A stretch of DNA of 64,000 bases from assembly GCA_017656335.1 (NCBI GenBank), contig JACDOA010000001.1, positions 124,001-188,000 of the forward strand. Reading direction: 5' to 3'. Shown here piece after piece: positions 37,017 through 46,327 of the stretch. The notes below the pieces were generated by a model. It saw only the letters and a list, made by a program, of their open reading frames with translations, ran no database searches and was not told the DNA's origin. The stretch's first letter is position 1. Every line of letters starts with the position of its first letter. The position numbers and the translations under genes are program-made. Source of the stretch: Thermosipho sp. (in: thermotogales). Lineage in GTDB: Bacteria > Thermotogota > Thermotogae > Thermotogales > Fervidobacteriaceae.

Positions 37017-38486
37017 ATGATATTTATAATATTTTCATCAATTTTAACCGCATTATCAATGCCTGGATTTTTATGGGGAGGTTTTATTTGGTTTTCTTTA
37101 ATCCTTTTATTCAAAGGACTTGAAAAGAAAAAATTTTGGGTTTCAGCTTTATATTCTTTTGTCTTTTATTACGTATTTTCCTTTATTTCTCTGTTTTGGG
37201 TTATTCCAGTTTTAACAAAAAATCTTCCAGATTTTTTTGGAAAATTTAGTAGTTTTACCGGTTTTGGAGTTTTTTTACTTCTTTGTTTTATAGAGGCGCT
37301 TCCTTTCTTGATTTTTGGATCTTTATATGGCTATTTTGTTCCAAAAATACGAGGAAAATTTACTAAAGCTTTATTTGTTGCTTCAATTTACAGTATTTCT
37401 GAATATATCAGGGGAATTGGCGACTTAGGATTTACTGGTGGAAGACTTTCAGATGCTTTATTTAAAGATATTGGTATTATACAAACTGTTTCAATTTTTG
37501 GAACAATAGGCTTGACATTTTTGATTGTTTTTTTAAACTTTATGTTTTATCTCAATCTTAAGAGCCCAAATAAATTTCTTACAAAAACTGCAATTTCTAT
37601 TTCTCTTATTTATCTATTAAACTCGATTGTTTTATCTTTTCTTCCATTAAATACGGCTAATATTCCTGTTGTTGCTGTTCAGACAAATTATGATCAACTG
37701 GTTAAATATTCAAAACCAAGTAGTGAAATACTAAAAGATATTGAAAATCTTATTAAAAATACCCCAAATCACCTACATATTTTCCCCGAAGCTACCTTCC
37801 CATCAGAAGATATTAGATTTACAAAAGTCGAAGCTGAATTAAAAGGAATAAGCATCAATAAACCTTTAATCATTGGTTTTCCGATTTCTGAAGAATCCAA
37901 AGATTACAATAGTGCTGTAGTATACGTTAACAGAGAAAACGTTGGTCACTACGATAAAATTAAATTATTTCCTTTTGTAGAATTTTTACCTTACAACAAA
38001 ATTTTCAAAAAATTCTCTTTTTTAAAAGGGGTTCTTTATTTTACTCCTGGAAACGAAGAAAAAATTTTTGAAATTCCTAATTATCCTAAATTAGGTATTC
38101 AAATATGTTTTGAATCGTATTTTCCAGAAATTTCCAGAAAACTATCCTTAAAAGGAGCTGAATCATTAATTACTATTACAAATGATGGATGGTATGACTA
38201 TGATACAGCCCTTTGGCAACATTTTTCAAAAAGTGTATTTAGAGCAATAGAAAATAGAAGATATATGATTCAAGTTTCTAACAAAGGAATAACTGGTGTA
38301 ATTGACAAATTTGGTAGAATAACTCAAATCCTTCCAACCAGAAAAGAAGGTTTTGCTATTTTTAATATTGAGCCTAATAACAAAAAAACAATATATACTA
38401 CTTTTGGAGACTGGTTTATTATTGTTTCATTAATACTTGCATTAGTAATACCAATATTTTTTAAAACTTCTTTGAGGAAGTTTTAA
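37017..38486 (+). CDS. lnt: Apolipoprotein N-acyltransferase
   Basis: It adds the third acyl chain to the N-terminal Cys of lipoproteins in the inner membrane. The 489 residues have about six N-terminal membrane segments (1-205) and a nitrilase-like periplasmic domain with the full triad: Glu258 (FPEATFPSE), Lys314 (YDKIKLFPF), Cys364 (QICFESYFPE). A final membrane helix lies near 463-482. Lnt is typical of diderm bacteria, which agrees with the toga-bearing Thermotogae. The ATG at 37017 is preceded by GAGAGGCGAT; an in-frame ATG five codons earlier is unlikely. Confidence 0.92.
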   Translation: MIFIIFSSILTALSMPGFLWGGFIWFSLILLFKGLEKKKFWVSALYSFVFYYVFSFISLFWVIPVLTKNLPDFFGKFSSFTGFGVFLLLCFIEALPFLIFGSLYGYFVPKIRGKFTKALFVASIYSISEYIRGIGDLGFTGGRLSDALFKDIGIIQTVSIFGTIGLTFLIVFLNFMFYLNLKSPNKFLTKTAISISLIYLLNSIVLSFLPLNTANIPVVAVQTNYDQLVKYSKPSSEILKDIENLIKNTPNHLHIFPEATFPSEDIRFTKVEAELKGISINKPLIIGFPISEESKDYNSAVVYVNRENVGHYDKIKLFPFVEFLPYNKIFKKFSFLKGVLYFTPGNEEKIFEIPNYPKLGIQICFESYFPEISRKLSLKGAESLITITNDGWYDYDTALWQHFSKSVFRAIENRRYMIQVSNKGITGVIDKFGRITQILPTRKEGFAIFNIEPNNKKTIYTTFGDWFIIVSLILALVIPIFFKTSLRKF

Positions 38487-38520
38487 AAAATTAAAATGAA
38501 AAGCAAGGAGGTATAATTTC

Positions 38521-39816
38521 ATGAAAAGACTTCACCCAAAGGTTTTCAAATTACCAATAGATAAAATTAGAATGGGATATTATTCTGACAAATATTTTAC
38601 TCGATATGTTGAAATTTTAAAAAAAGACAATCATCATCCAAGAGTTTACTATCAATTTTTCCCACGACAAGATGCTGTAGTTTGTGGAATTGATGAAGCT
38701 TTGGCTATTTTAAAATATTGTACAGGTTATTATAAAGATGAAGAAAAAGCTAATGAGCTATTTTCTGAAATGATTAAAATTGACAAACAAATCCAAAATT
38801 GTTCGGTAGAAGGGAAAGTTCAAGAAATTATCGACCTAACAAAGAAAAAATGGGATTTAAGATTAAAATTAAATAGCATATGGGTTGACAAATGGAATTC
38901 AATTGAAGTAAAAGCTGTATTTGATGGAGATAAAGTTAGTAAAGGGCAACCTATCTTAACTATTGAAGGTGACCCAACTTATTTTGGCTATTTGGAAACA
39001 GTTTTGTTGGGAGTAATTGCTAGAGCAAGTAGTACTGCTACAGCCGTTCACAAAGTAGTAAAAGCTGCAAATGGCAAACCTATACTATTCTTTAGTGCAA
39101 GATTTGATCATTTTTGGGTTCAAGCTACTGATGGTTATGCCGCTTTAAAGGCTGGGGCATTTGGAGTTTCTACTGATGCAAATGCCGATTATTGGGGAAT
39201 TGAATCAATGGGAACAATTCCACATGCTTTAATTGCAGCTTATTATGGGAACACTGAAGATGCTTCGATTGCATTTAATAAATATATGCCCGAACATGTG
39301 AATAGAATTTTTTTAGTAGATTGGGATAACGATGTAATTAATACAACTATTAGAGTAGTTAAAAAATTTTATGAACATATTATTGGCAAAAAATTTATTC
39401 CTGGAAAAACGGATCCATCTCAAATAATCGGACCTGGAAAAGATAAAATTTGGGGAGTTAGATTTGACACTTCTGGCAATCTCCGAGATAAATCAGTTGT
39501 GCCAAAAGATGAAAGTTCCTTTGGTGTTTGTCCTGAACTTGTTTGGAGAGCAAGGCAAGAATTTGATAAATTAGGATTAAATAATTTGAAAATTGTCGTC
39601 TCTGGTGGTTTTGATGAAAAAAAGATAGAGTTGTTCGAAAAGCTACAAGTTCCTGCAGACGTTTATGGAGTTGGTTCAAAATTACTAAGAAAAAAAATAG
39701 ATATTACTGCAGATATTGTTGAAGTTAACGGAAAACCTTGTGCAAAAGTTGGAAGATGCAAAAAAGATGCTTCTCATCTTACAAAAGTTCCTTACAAATA
39801 TTGGAACAATGAATAA
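38521..39816 (+). CDS. pncB: Nicotinate phosphoribosyltransferase
   Basis: It makes nicotinate mononucleotide from nicotinate and PRPP (NAD salvage). The 431 residues have GYYSDKYFTRYVEIL near 19-33 with the conserved substrate Tyr, EGDPTYFGYLETVLLGVIAR near 148, FSARFDHFW near 192, ESMGTIPHALIAAY near 229 (the phosphorylated His region), a phosphate loop IVVSGGFDEKKIE near 358, and the terminal CAKVGRCKK motif. AAGGAGGT precedes the ATG, 34 bases after lnt. Confidence 0.9.
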   Translation: MKRLHPKVFKLPIDKIRMGYYSDKYFTRYVEILKKDNHHPRVYYQFFPRQDAVVCGIDEALAILKYCTGYYKDEEKANELFSEMIKIDKQIQNCSVEGKVQEIIDLTKKKWDLRLKLNSIWVDKWNSIEVKAVFDGDKVSKGQPILTIEGDPTYFGYLETVLLGVIARASSTATAVHKVVKAANGKPILFFSARFDHFWVQATDGYAALKAGAFGVSTDANADYWGIESMGTIPHALIAAYYGNTEDASIAFNKYMPEHVNRIFLVDWDNDVINTTIRVVKKFYEHIIGKKFIPGKTDPSQIIGPGKDKIWGVRFDTSGNLRDKSVVPKDESSFGVCPELVWRARQEFDKLGLNNLKIVVSGGFDEKKIELFEKLQVPADVYGVGSKLLRKKIDITADIVEVNGKPCAKVGRCKKDASHLTKVPYKYWNNE

Positions 39817-39911
39817 ATTAGTAAAAAATTGTTTTTTATTATTTTAAGACTTAAATTGATAATAATCATATTTGATTGTTTTAAATTAATCTTTCTTTAA
39901 AAATCCTTAAA

Positions 39912-39920
39912 TGCTAAAAT
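39912..39920 (+). promoter_or_regulatory. Possible extended -10 promoter of the glycine-cleavage cluster
   Basis: TGCTAAAAT (an extended -10) lies 18 bases before the ATG at 39939 in a 122-base gap. No good -35 is seen, and no glycine riboswitch motif is present in the gap. Confidence 0.35.
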
Positions 39921-39938
39921 TAAAATGGAGATGATATT

Positions 39939-41252
39939 ATGTGGAAAAAATTAAGAGAAGTTGAAGGTGAAATTCAAGCTAAAATGCTTGAAGATTTTTT
40001 AAAAGCTAATGAGATCCCGGCTGTTACAAAAATTATTGATGGCCCTTTACCTAAGGCTTATTTTGGTTCTTCATCGTACTTTGCAATTTATGTTATGAAT
40101 AAAGATTTTGAAAGAGCAAATAATTTATTAAATTCTATTAAAAAGGAGGAATCTAAAGTGAAATATACTGTTTTACATGAAGAACATTTAAAACTTGGCG
40201 CTAAAATGGTAGAATTTGCTGGTTTTCATATGCCTGTGCAATACAAGGGAATTAAAAATGAAGTTTTAGCTATAAGAAACAATGTTGGGATGTTTGATGT
40301 TTCACATATGGGAGAAATTTTTGTTAATGGAAAAGATTCTACAAATTTTGTTGATTTTCTTATAACTAATGATTTTGGTAATTTAACTTCTGGACAAATT
40401 GTTTACACTGCAATGTGTAATGAAAATGGAGGATTTGTCGACGATCTTCTTGCATACAAAATTTCAGAAAATCAAGCTATGCTAGTTGTTAATGCGTCAA
40501 ACATTGAAAAAGATTTTAATTGGATGATAAATATTGCTGAAAAATTTGACGTAAAACTTGAAAATAAATCTGATGAATATGCTCTTATTGCTGTTCAAGG
40601 TCCTAAAGCTCAAGAAACCTTACAAAATTTAACTGATTTAAATCTTGAAAACATTGAATATTACTGTTTTGAATTTGGTAAAATTAATGGAATTGAAGCC
40701 ATTATTTCAAGAACCGGTTATACTGGTGAAGATGGGTTTGAAATATACACCACTGATAAAGATGGAATCGTAAAATTATGGAAAAAACTTTTAGAAATGG
40801 GGATTGAACCAGCTGGATTAGGAGCTAGAGACACCCTTAGATTAGAAGCTTCTCTTTTATTGTATGGCAATGACATGGATGAAACTGTAACTCCTCTTGA
40901 AGCTGGAATAAAATGGGCTGTGAAATTTAATAAAGATTTTATGGGGAAAAGTGCTTTAGAAAAACAGTTAGAAGAAGGGCTTCAAAGAAGATTGAAAGGT
41001 TTTATTCTTGTTGATAAGGGAATAGCAAGACATGGTTATAAAATTTACAAAGATGGTGAAGAAATTGGCTATGTAACTAGTGGGACTTTTTCTCCAACAT
41101 TAAATAAATCTATAGGTATGGCAATGTTAAGAAAAGGTTTTAAAACAGGTGATGCTATTGAAATAGAAATAAGAAACAAATTAGTAAATGCTGAAATTGT
41201 GAAAATGCCTTTCTATCGTGGAAGTGTAAGAAGTAAGAAAAAGAAAAAGTAA
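39939..41252 (+). CDS. gcvT: DUF2007 domain fused in frame to glycine cleavage T-protein
   Basis: GcvT transfers the methylene group from the H-protein aminomethyl arm to tetrahydrofolate, releasing ammonia. Residues 1-70 look like DUF2007 (MWKKLREVEGEIQAKMLEDF, then PLPKAYFGSSSYFAIYVM), a small putative regulatory fold. Residues 74-437 are a full-length GcvT: AGFHMPVQYKGI near 94, RNNVGMFDVSHMGEI near 112, SRTGYTGEDGFEIY near 264 and GLGARDTLRLEA near 291. Both parts have their own ribosome sites: GGAGATGAT before ATG 39939, and AAGGAGG at 40143-40149 before an in-frame GTG at 40158. A normal 364-residue GcvT could therefore be made as well. Confidence 0.85.
   Translation: MWKKLREVEGEIQAKMLEDFLKANEIPAVTKIIDGPLPKAYFGSSSYFAIYVMNKDFERANNLLNSIKKEESKVKYTVLHEEHLKLGAKMVEFAGFHMPVQYKGIKNEVLAIRNNVGMFDVSHMGEIFVNGKDSTNFVDFLITNDFGNLTSGQIVYTAMCNENGGFVDDLLAYKISENQAMLVVNASNIEKDFNWMINIAEKFDVKLENKSDEYALIAVQGPKAQETLQNLTDLNLENIEYYCFEFGKINGIEAIISRTGYTGEDGFEIYTTDKDGIVKLWKKLLEMGIEPAGLGARDTLRLEASLLLYGNDMDETVTPLEAGIKWAVKFNKDFMGKSALEKQLEEGLQRRLKGFILVDKGIARHGYKIYKDGEEIGYVTSGTFSPTLNKSIGMAMLRKGFKTGDAIEIEIRNKLVNAEIVKMPFYRGSVRSKKKKK
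40143..40160 (+). promoter_or_regulatory. Internal ribosome site and GTG start for stand-alone GcvT
   Basis: AAGGAGG (40143-40149), 8 bases, then GTG (40158-40160), giving KYTVLHEEHLKLGAKMVEFA, the standard GcvT N-terminus. A run of five A (40140-40144) sits just before it. With six A the upstream frame would end at TAA (…GGA GGA ATC TAA) directly before this GTG. Confidence 0.75.
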
Positions 41253-41283
41253 AATTTTTAAAATATACGAAAGGATGGTGAGT

Positions 41284-42603
41284 ATGCACAGATATATTCC
41301 ACATACACAAGAAGAAATAAATGAAATGCTTAAAGAAATAGGTGTTAATTCAATAGAAGATTTATATGTAAGCGTACCTAAAACTATTGAAGATTATAAC
41401 CTAGAAAATGGAAAAGACGAATTCTCAGTAAAAAAAGAATTATTAAGTTTAAATAAAAAGAATAAAGTATTTGAACCAGAGAATATTTTTGCAGGCGCCG
41501 GTATTTACTTTCATTACATCCCTTCTGTTGTTGAAACTCTAGCTAATAACCAGAGATTTGTAACCGCATATACACCCTACCAAGCTGAAGTTTCTCAAGG
41601 AACATTACAAGCCTTGTTCGAATATCAAACAATGATGTGTGAATTAACTGCAATGGAAGTAGCAAATTCTTCTATGTATGATGGTGCAACTGCACTTGCA
41701 GAAGCTATGTTAATGGCAGCAAGAATCAATGGCAAATCTAAAATGCTAATTGCAAGTTCTATTAATCCTGAATATTTGCAAACAAGTAAAACATATTGTA
41801 CACCTCAAAATATTGAAATTCAAAAAATAAAATGGACTGAGAACGGTACTTTAGATGTAAATGACTTAAAAAATAAAATTGATGATAACACATCAGCTGT
41901 TGTAGTTGGATACCCAAACTTTTTTGGAATAATTGAAGATTTAAAATCAATAAAAGAAACATTACCGGAAAATGTTATTTTCATTGTGGTGAGTGAACCT
42001 ATTTCCTTGTCTATATTAGAAGCTCCTGGAAAACTAGGAGCCGATATTGTAGTTGGTGAAGGACAAGCACTTGGAATTACTCCAAACTTTGGTGGCCCCG
42101 GTATTGGATTTTTTACAACTCTCCAAAAATTTGTCAGAAAAATGCCTGGGAGGATAATTGGGGAAACAAAAGATATAGAAGGTAAAAAGGGATATGTTAT
42201 GATACTTCAAACAAGAGAACAACATATTAGGCGAGCAAAAGCGACTTCAAATATCTGTTCTAATCATGCTCTTATGGCTTTAATAAACGCAATTTATATG
42301 TCAGCCATGGGACCAAAAGGACTTAAAAAAGTTGCAAAAATGTCTTACAACGCTTCACATTATCTTGCCAAAAAACTGGAAGAAAAAGGTTATCATCTAA
42401 TATTTAATGGTCCTTTCTTCAATGAATTTTTGTTCAATGCTGGTGAAAATTATTATGAAAAATGGAAAAAAATGTCTGAAAATGGAATCTTAGGACCATT
42501 ACCTCTTGGAAAATCGATGCCATTCTTTAAAAATGTCGCTCTTGCTTGTTGCACTGAAGTTAATACAAAAGAAAGCATTGATAACCTTTTAAAACACTTT
42601 TAA
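41284..42603 (+). CDS. gcvPA: Glycine decarboxylase (P-protein) subunit 1
   Basis: The N-terminal half of the PLP-dependent glycine decarboxylase, which forms an alpha2beta2 enzyme with GcvPB. The 439 residues begin HRYIPHTQEEINEMLKEIGV, and contain AGAGIYFHYIPSVVETL near 70 and YTPYQAEVSQGTLQALFEYQTM near 95, all typical. I chose the ATG at 41284 with AAGGATGG upstream, over an in-frame ATG at 41275 that lies within that site. It follows gcvT by about 30 bases with no gcvH between. Confidence 0.94.
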   Translation: MHRYIPHTQEEINEMLKEIGVNSIEDLYVSVPKTIEDYNLENGKDEFSVKKELLSLNKKNKVFEPENIFAGAGIYFHYIPSVVETLANNQRFVTAYTPYQAEVSQGTLQALFEYQTMMCELTAMEVANSSMYDGATALAEAMLMAARINGKSKMLIASSINPEYLQTSKTYCTPQNIEIQKIKWTENGTLDVNDLKNKIDDNTSAVVVGYPNFFGIIEDLKSIKETLPENVIFIVVSEPISLSILEAPGKLGADIVVGEGQALGITPNFGGPGIGFFTTLQKFVRKMPGRIIGETKDIEGKKGYVMILQTREQHIRRAKATSNICSNHALMALINAIYMSAMGPKGLKKVAKMSYNASHYLAKKLEEKGYHLIFNGPFFNEFLFNAGENYYEKWKKMSENGILGPLPLGKSMPFFKNVALACCTEVNTKESIDNLLKHF

Positions 42604-42621
42604 TTGTTAGGAGGGATTTAA

Positions 42622-44064
42622 ATGACAATTTTTGAAATATCCAAACCCAATAGAATTGGTTTTGAACTTCCTGAAAATAATATAGAGGATTTTGAATTAA
42701 ATATCCCTGAACATTTAATCAGAAAAGAACAGCCAAATCTTCCACAAGTTAGTGAATTGGATATTGTAAGACATTATACAAACTTGGCTGCAAAAAATTA
42801 TGCTGTGGATGTTGGGTTTTATCCATTGGGATCTTGTACAATGAAATATAATCCAAAAATTAATGAAAAGATTGCTAATTTTGAAGGATTTTCAATGATT
42901 CATCCGTTTCAACCCCATGAAACTACTCAGGGAGCATTGAAATTAATGTTTGAATTAAAGGAAATGCTCTGTGAAATTACGGGAATGGAAGATATGACAT
43001 TAATCCCTTCTGCTGGAGCTCATGGAGAACTTACTGGAATGTTGATAGCTAGAGCCTATCATTTAAGTAAAGGGGATACAAAACGAACAAAAGCAATTGT
43101 TCCTGATAGTGCTCATGGAACCAATCCTGCTTCAGCAAGAATGGCTGGATTTGAAGTAATTGAAATTAAATCTGGTCCTGATGGAAGAGTTGATCTCGAA
43201 GAGCTTAACAAAGCCTTAGATGAAAATGTTGCAGTTTTAATGCTTACAAATCCTAATACCCTTGGACTTTTTGAAAAAGATATATTAAAAATTTCAGAAA
43301 TGGTTCATGAAAAAGGAGCTCTTTTATACTATGATGGAGCAAATTTAAATGCACTTCTTGGTAGAACTCGACCTGGTGATATGGGATTTGACATTGTTCA
43401 TCTTAATTTGCACAAAACTTTTAGTACTCCTCATGGTATGGGAGGGCCCGGTAGTGGACCAGTTGGAGTTAAAAAACATTTAGCTAAATTTTTACCTATT
43501 CCCGAAGTCATTAAAGAAGACGATAAATATAAATTAAATTATAATAAACCAGATAGTATCGGTTTTATAAGAAGTTATTACGGAAACTTTTCCGTTTTGG
43601 TTAAAGCTTATGCATACATAAAAACAATGGGAAATGATGGATTGAAAAAAGTCGGACAAATGGCCATTTTAAATGCAAATTATTTAAGAAAGAAAGTTGA
43701 AAAGATCATGGATATTGCTTATCCTGGATTCTGTATGCATGAATTTGTTTCTACTTGCGAAAAATTCACCAAAGAAACCGGTGTTAAAGCTTTAGATATA
43801 GCAAAAAGATTACTTGACTATGGAGTCCATGCTCCTACTATGTATTTCCCATTAATTGTCCATGAAGATTTCATGATTGAGCCAACTGAAACTGAAAGTA
43901 AAGATTCTTTAGATAAATTTGCCGAAATTCTTGCTAAAATATTCGATGAAGCTAGAGAAAATCCTGATTTTGTAAAAAATGCTCCTTATAATACACCAGT
44001 TAAAAGATTAGATGATGTATTAGCTTCAAGAAAACCTGTTTTTAAATTTGATTTTGGAAAGTGA
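42622..44064 (+). CDS. gcvPB: Glycine decarboxylase (P-protein) subunit 2
   Basis: The catalytic half of the P-protein, carrying the PLP lysine in [20 protein letters not shown] (near residue 270). The 480 residues also show [15 protein letters not shown] near 67, [18 protein letters not shown] near 130 and [16 protein letters not shown] near 155. AGGAGG precedes the ATG, 18 bases after gcvPA. It works with gcvT, an H-protein and a lipoamide dehydrogenase, the last two not in this window. Confidence 0.96.
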   Translation: MTIFEISKPNRIGFELPENNIEDFELNIPEHLIRKEQPNLPQVSELDIVRHYTNLAAKNYAVDVGFYPLGSCTMKYNPKINEKIANFEGFSMIHPFQPHETTQGALKLMFELKEMLCEITGMEDMTLIPSAGAHGELTGMLIARAYHLSKGDTKRTKAIVPDSAHGTNPASARMAGFEVIEIKSGPDGRVDLEELNKALDENVAVLMLTNPNTLGLFEKDILKISEMVHEKGALLYYDGANLNALLGRTRPGDMGFDIVHLNLHKTFSTPHGMGGPGSGPVGVKKHLAKFLPIPEVIKEDDKYKLNYNKPDSIGFIRSYYGNFSVLVKAYAYIKTMGNDGLKKVGQMAILNANYLRKKVEKIMDIAYPGFCMHEFVSTCEKFTKETGVKALDIAKRLLDYGVHAPTMYFPLIVHEDFMIEPTETESKDSLDKFAEILAKIFDEARENPDFVKNAPYNTPVKRLDDVLASRKPVFKFDFGK

Positions 44065-44073
44065 GGTAAAACA

Positions 44074-45147
44074 ATGGAATTTTATTTACCTACAAAATTG
44101 TTTTACAATATTGAAGCGTTTTCAGCAGAATTAGATAAATTAGGCGAAAAATTTCTAATCATTACTGGGAAAAGTTCGAAGTATAACGGGAGTCTTGATG
44201 AATTAACTAGAATATTAAATAAAACATCTAAAAAATATGAAATTTTTGATGAAACAAAAGAAAATCCTCCTAAAGAATTAATAGAAAAGATTATTGAAAA
44301 ACACGGAAAAGACTGGGATGTAGTTGTAGGCCTTGGCGGTGGTAGTCCAATGGACACCGCCAAAGCTGCTGCAGTTCTTTGTAAAAATAATATTTCAGTG
44401 GAAGAACTTTATAAATCACAAAAGTATGATTCTGCCGCTAATATTGTTTGCATACCCACTACTGCTGGCACTGGAAGTGAAGTTACACAATATTCAGTTT
44501 TAACAATTAACGGAATTAAAAAAGGATTTAAACACGAAAGAATTTTTCCGAAACTTTCTTTATTAGAACCAAAATTTTCTTTAACACTACCGAGAGATTT
44601 AACTATTTCTACTGGCCTTGACGCACTTTCTCATGCCATTGAATCTGCTTTATCACTTAAGACGAATAGTTTTTCTGAATTATTTGCATTTAAAGCAATA
44701 GAAATTATTAAAGAAACCTTGCCTAAATTAGTCAATGATTTAAAAAACTATGAACTCAGGAAGAACATGTTATTAGCTTCGACTTATGCTGGAATTGCAA
44801 TAAGCATAACAGGAACAACGATAGCTCACTCTCTTGGGTATTCACTTACAACTGATAAAGGAATACGACATGGAATTGCTACAGCAGTATTTTTACCCTT
44901 TGAAATTGAAAATGCAGATAATAAAAATTCCAAAAAAGTTAGATATATTTTAGGCGATATGCTAAACTTCTTAAAAAAATTGGATGTTCAAATTTCATTT
45001 GTAGTTAATGATCAAGAAATTAGCAAATGGGCTGAAAATGTTGCTAATTCCTCACATGTAAAGACTACACCAGGTAATTATAATTATGAAAAAATTAAAC
45101 AAGCATACTATTGGCTTATAGAAAAATCCGGGATTTATAGGGGATAA
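44074..45147 (+). CDS. Iron-containing alcohol dehydrogenase
   Basis: A cytosolic NAD(P)-linked oxidoreductase of family III. The 357 residues have GLGGGSPMDTAKAAA near 86-100 (dinucleotide loop), TTAGTGSEVTQYSV near 129, and four metal ligands in the family pattern: Asp183 and His187 (GLDALSHAIE), His252 (TIAHSLGYSL), His266 (IRHGIATAVFLP). It is the length of the T. maritima Fe-ADH of known structure. It overlaps nothing and follows gcvPB by 9 bases. Whether it acts in the direction of alcohol formation or oxidation cannot be told. Confidence 0.9.
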   Translation: MEFYLPTKLFYNIEAFSAELDKLGEKFLIITGKSSKYNGSLDELTRILNKTSKKYEIFDETKENPPKELIEKIIEKHGKDWDVVVGLGGGSPMDTAKAAAVLCKNNISVEELYKSQKYDSAANIVCIPTTAGTGSEVTQYSVLTINGIKKGFKHERIFPKLSLLEPKFSLTLPRDLTISTGLDALSHAIESALSLKTNSFSELFAFKAIEIIKETLPKLVNDLKNYELRKNMLLASTYAGIAISITGTTIAHSLGYSLTTDKGIRHGIATAVFLPFEIENADNKNSKKVRYILGDMLNFLKKLDVQISFVVNDQEISKWAENVANSSHVKTTPGNYNYEKIKQAYYWLIEKSGIYRG

Positions 45148-45152
45148 TAAAT

Positions 45153-46319
45153 ATGAGAGTACAATTGAAAAAAGATATCAAAAATCGAATTAAAAATGGT
45201 CATCCTTGGATATATGAAAACGAGATAGAAAAAATTGAAGGAACTATAGATAATGGTGATATTGTTGAAGTATTTAACCATGAAAGTTATTTTATTGGAA
45301 AAGGTTATATAAACTTTAATTCAAAAATTCGGGTAAGATTATTAACAAGAAAAAATGAAAAAATAGATAGAGAATTTTTCAAAAAAAGAATTTTAGAAGC
45401 ATTAAAAAGAAGAAATTCAAAAGAAGAAAGTTTTAGAGTTGTTTTTTCTGAAGCTGATAATTTACCTGGTTTAATAGTTGATAAATTTGAAAAATTTTTA
45501 GTCATAGAAATAAATACTTTAGGAATAGAAAAATTCAAATCTCAAATTATTGATGTTCTTATAGAAATATTTAATCCTAATGGTATTTATGAAAAATCAG
45601 ATAGTTCTTCACGCCTCAAGGAAGGCCTGCCAACAAACACTGGATGGATATATGGTAATGGTCCTGAACTTATACCTTATAGTATTAATGGGATTAGATT
45701 TTTTGCCGATACTCGAGGACAAAAAACCGGTGCTTTTTTAGACCAAAGATTCAATGCACTTTCTTTAAAAAACTATGTAGATAATAATAAAATTTGTCTT
45801 GATTGTTTTTCTTATACTGGAAATTTTGGGCTTCACATGTTGAAATTTGGTGCAAAACACGTTATATTTGTGGATTATTCACAAAGAGCTATTGAAATAG
45901 CAAAACTTACACTCAAAGAAAATGGCTTTGAAAATTTTGATTTAATTGTAGGAAATGCCTTTGATATTTTAAAAAATTTTGATAAAAATTCAAAATATTT
46001 TGATGTTATATCAATTGATCCTCCTTCGTTTGCTAAAAGTGCTTCTAACAAAAAATCAGCCCTGAGAGGTTACAAAGAAATCAATCTTAGAGCAATGAAA
46101 ATTTTAAAAAACCATGGAATTTTGGCGACTTCTTCGTGCACACAGGTAATATCTGAAAATGATTTTTTAAACACTATTTTTTCTTCAGCAAGCGATTTAA
46201 ATAAGCTTGTACGAGTATTGCATAAAGGTGGACAACCATTTGATCATCCCCAAGTACTCAATATTCTAGAAACTCAATATCTTAAATTTCTACTTTTGGA
46301 AATTGAAAATATTAAGTAG
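45153..46319 (+). CDS. RlmI-type 23S rRNA (cytosine-C5) methyltransferase
   Basis: A class I SAM-dependent methyltransferase with a PUA RNA-binding domain. The 388 residues show the PUA part at the N-terminus (KNGHPWIYENEIEKIEG, near 12-28), an EEHD-like middle (FSEADNLPGLIVDKFEKF near 92-109), a linker GQKTGAFLDQR near 190, motif I DCFSYTGNFGLHMLKFG near 213, motif IV DPPSFAKS near 286, and a TSSCTQ cysteine near 325. This arrangement is the RlmI/YccW family. It follows Fe-ADH by 5 bases. Confidence 0.88.
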   Translation: MRVQLKKDIKNRIKNGHPWIYENEIEKIEGTIDNGDIVEVFNHESYFIGKGYINFNSKIRVRLLTRKNEKIDREFFKKRILEALKRRNSKEESFRVVFSEADNLPGLIVDKFEKFLVIEINTLGIEKFKSQIIDVLIEIFNPNGIYEKSDSSSRLKEGLPTNTGWIYGNGPELIPYSINGIRFFADTRGQKTGAFLDQRFNALSLKNYVDNNKICLDCFSYTGNFGLHMLKFGAKHVIFVDYSQRAIEIAKLTLKENGFENFDLIVGNAFDILKNFDKNSKYFDVISIDPPSFAKSASNKKSALRGYKEINLRAMKILKNHGILATSSCTQVISENDFLNTIFSSASDLNKLVRVLHKGGQPFDHPQVLNILETQYLKFLLLEIENIK

Positions 46320-46327
46320 GTGAAGGT

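Noticed and set aside
38463-38484. Inverted repeat AAAACTTC/GAAGTTTT at the end of lnt
   Set aside because: It overlaps the last codons of lnt and is followed by A, not T, on the + strand, so termination is not supported.
39817-39938. Glycine riboswitch ahead of gcvT
   Set aside because: None of the conserved glycine aptamer segments is present; the gap is AT-rich with only a possible extended -10.
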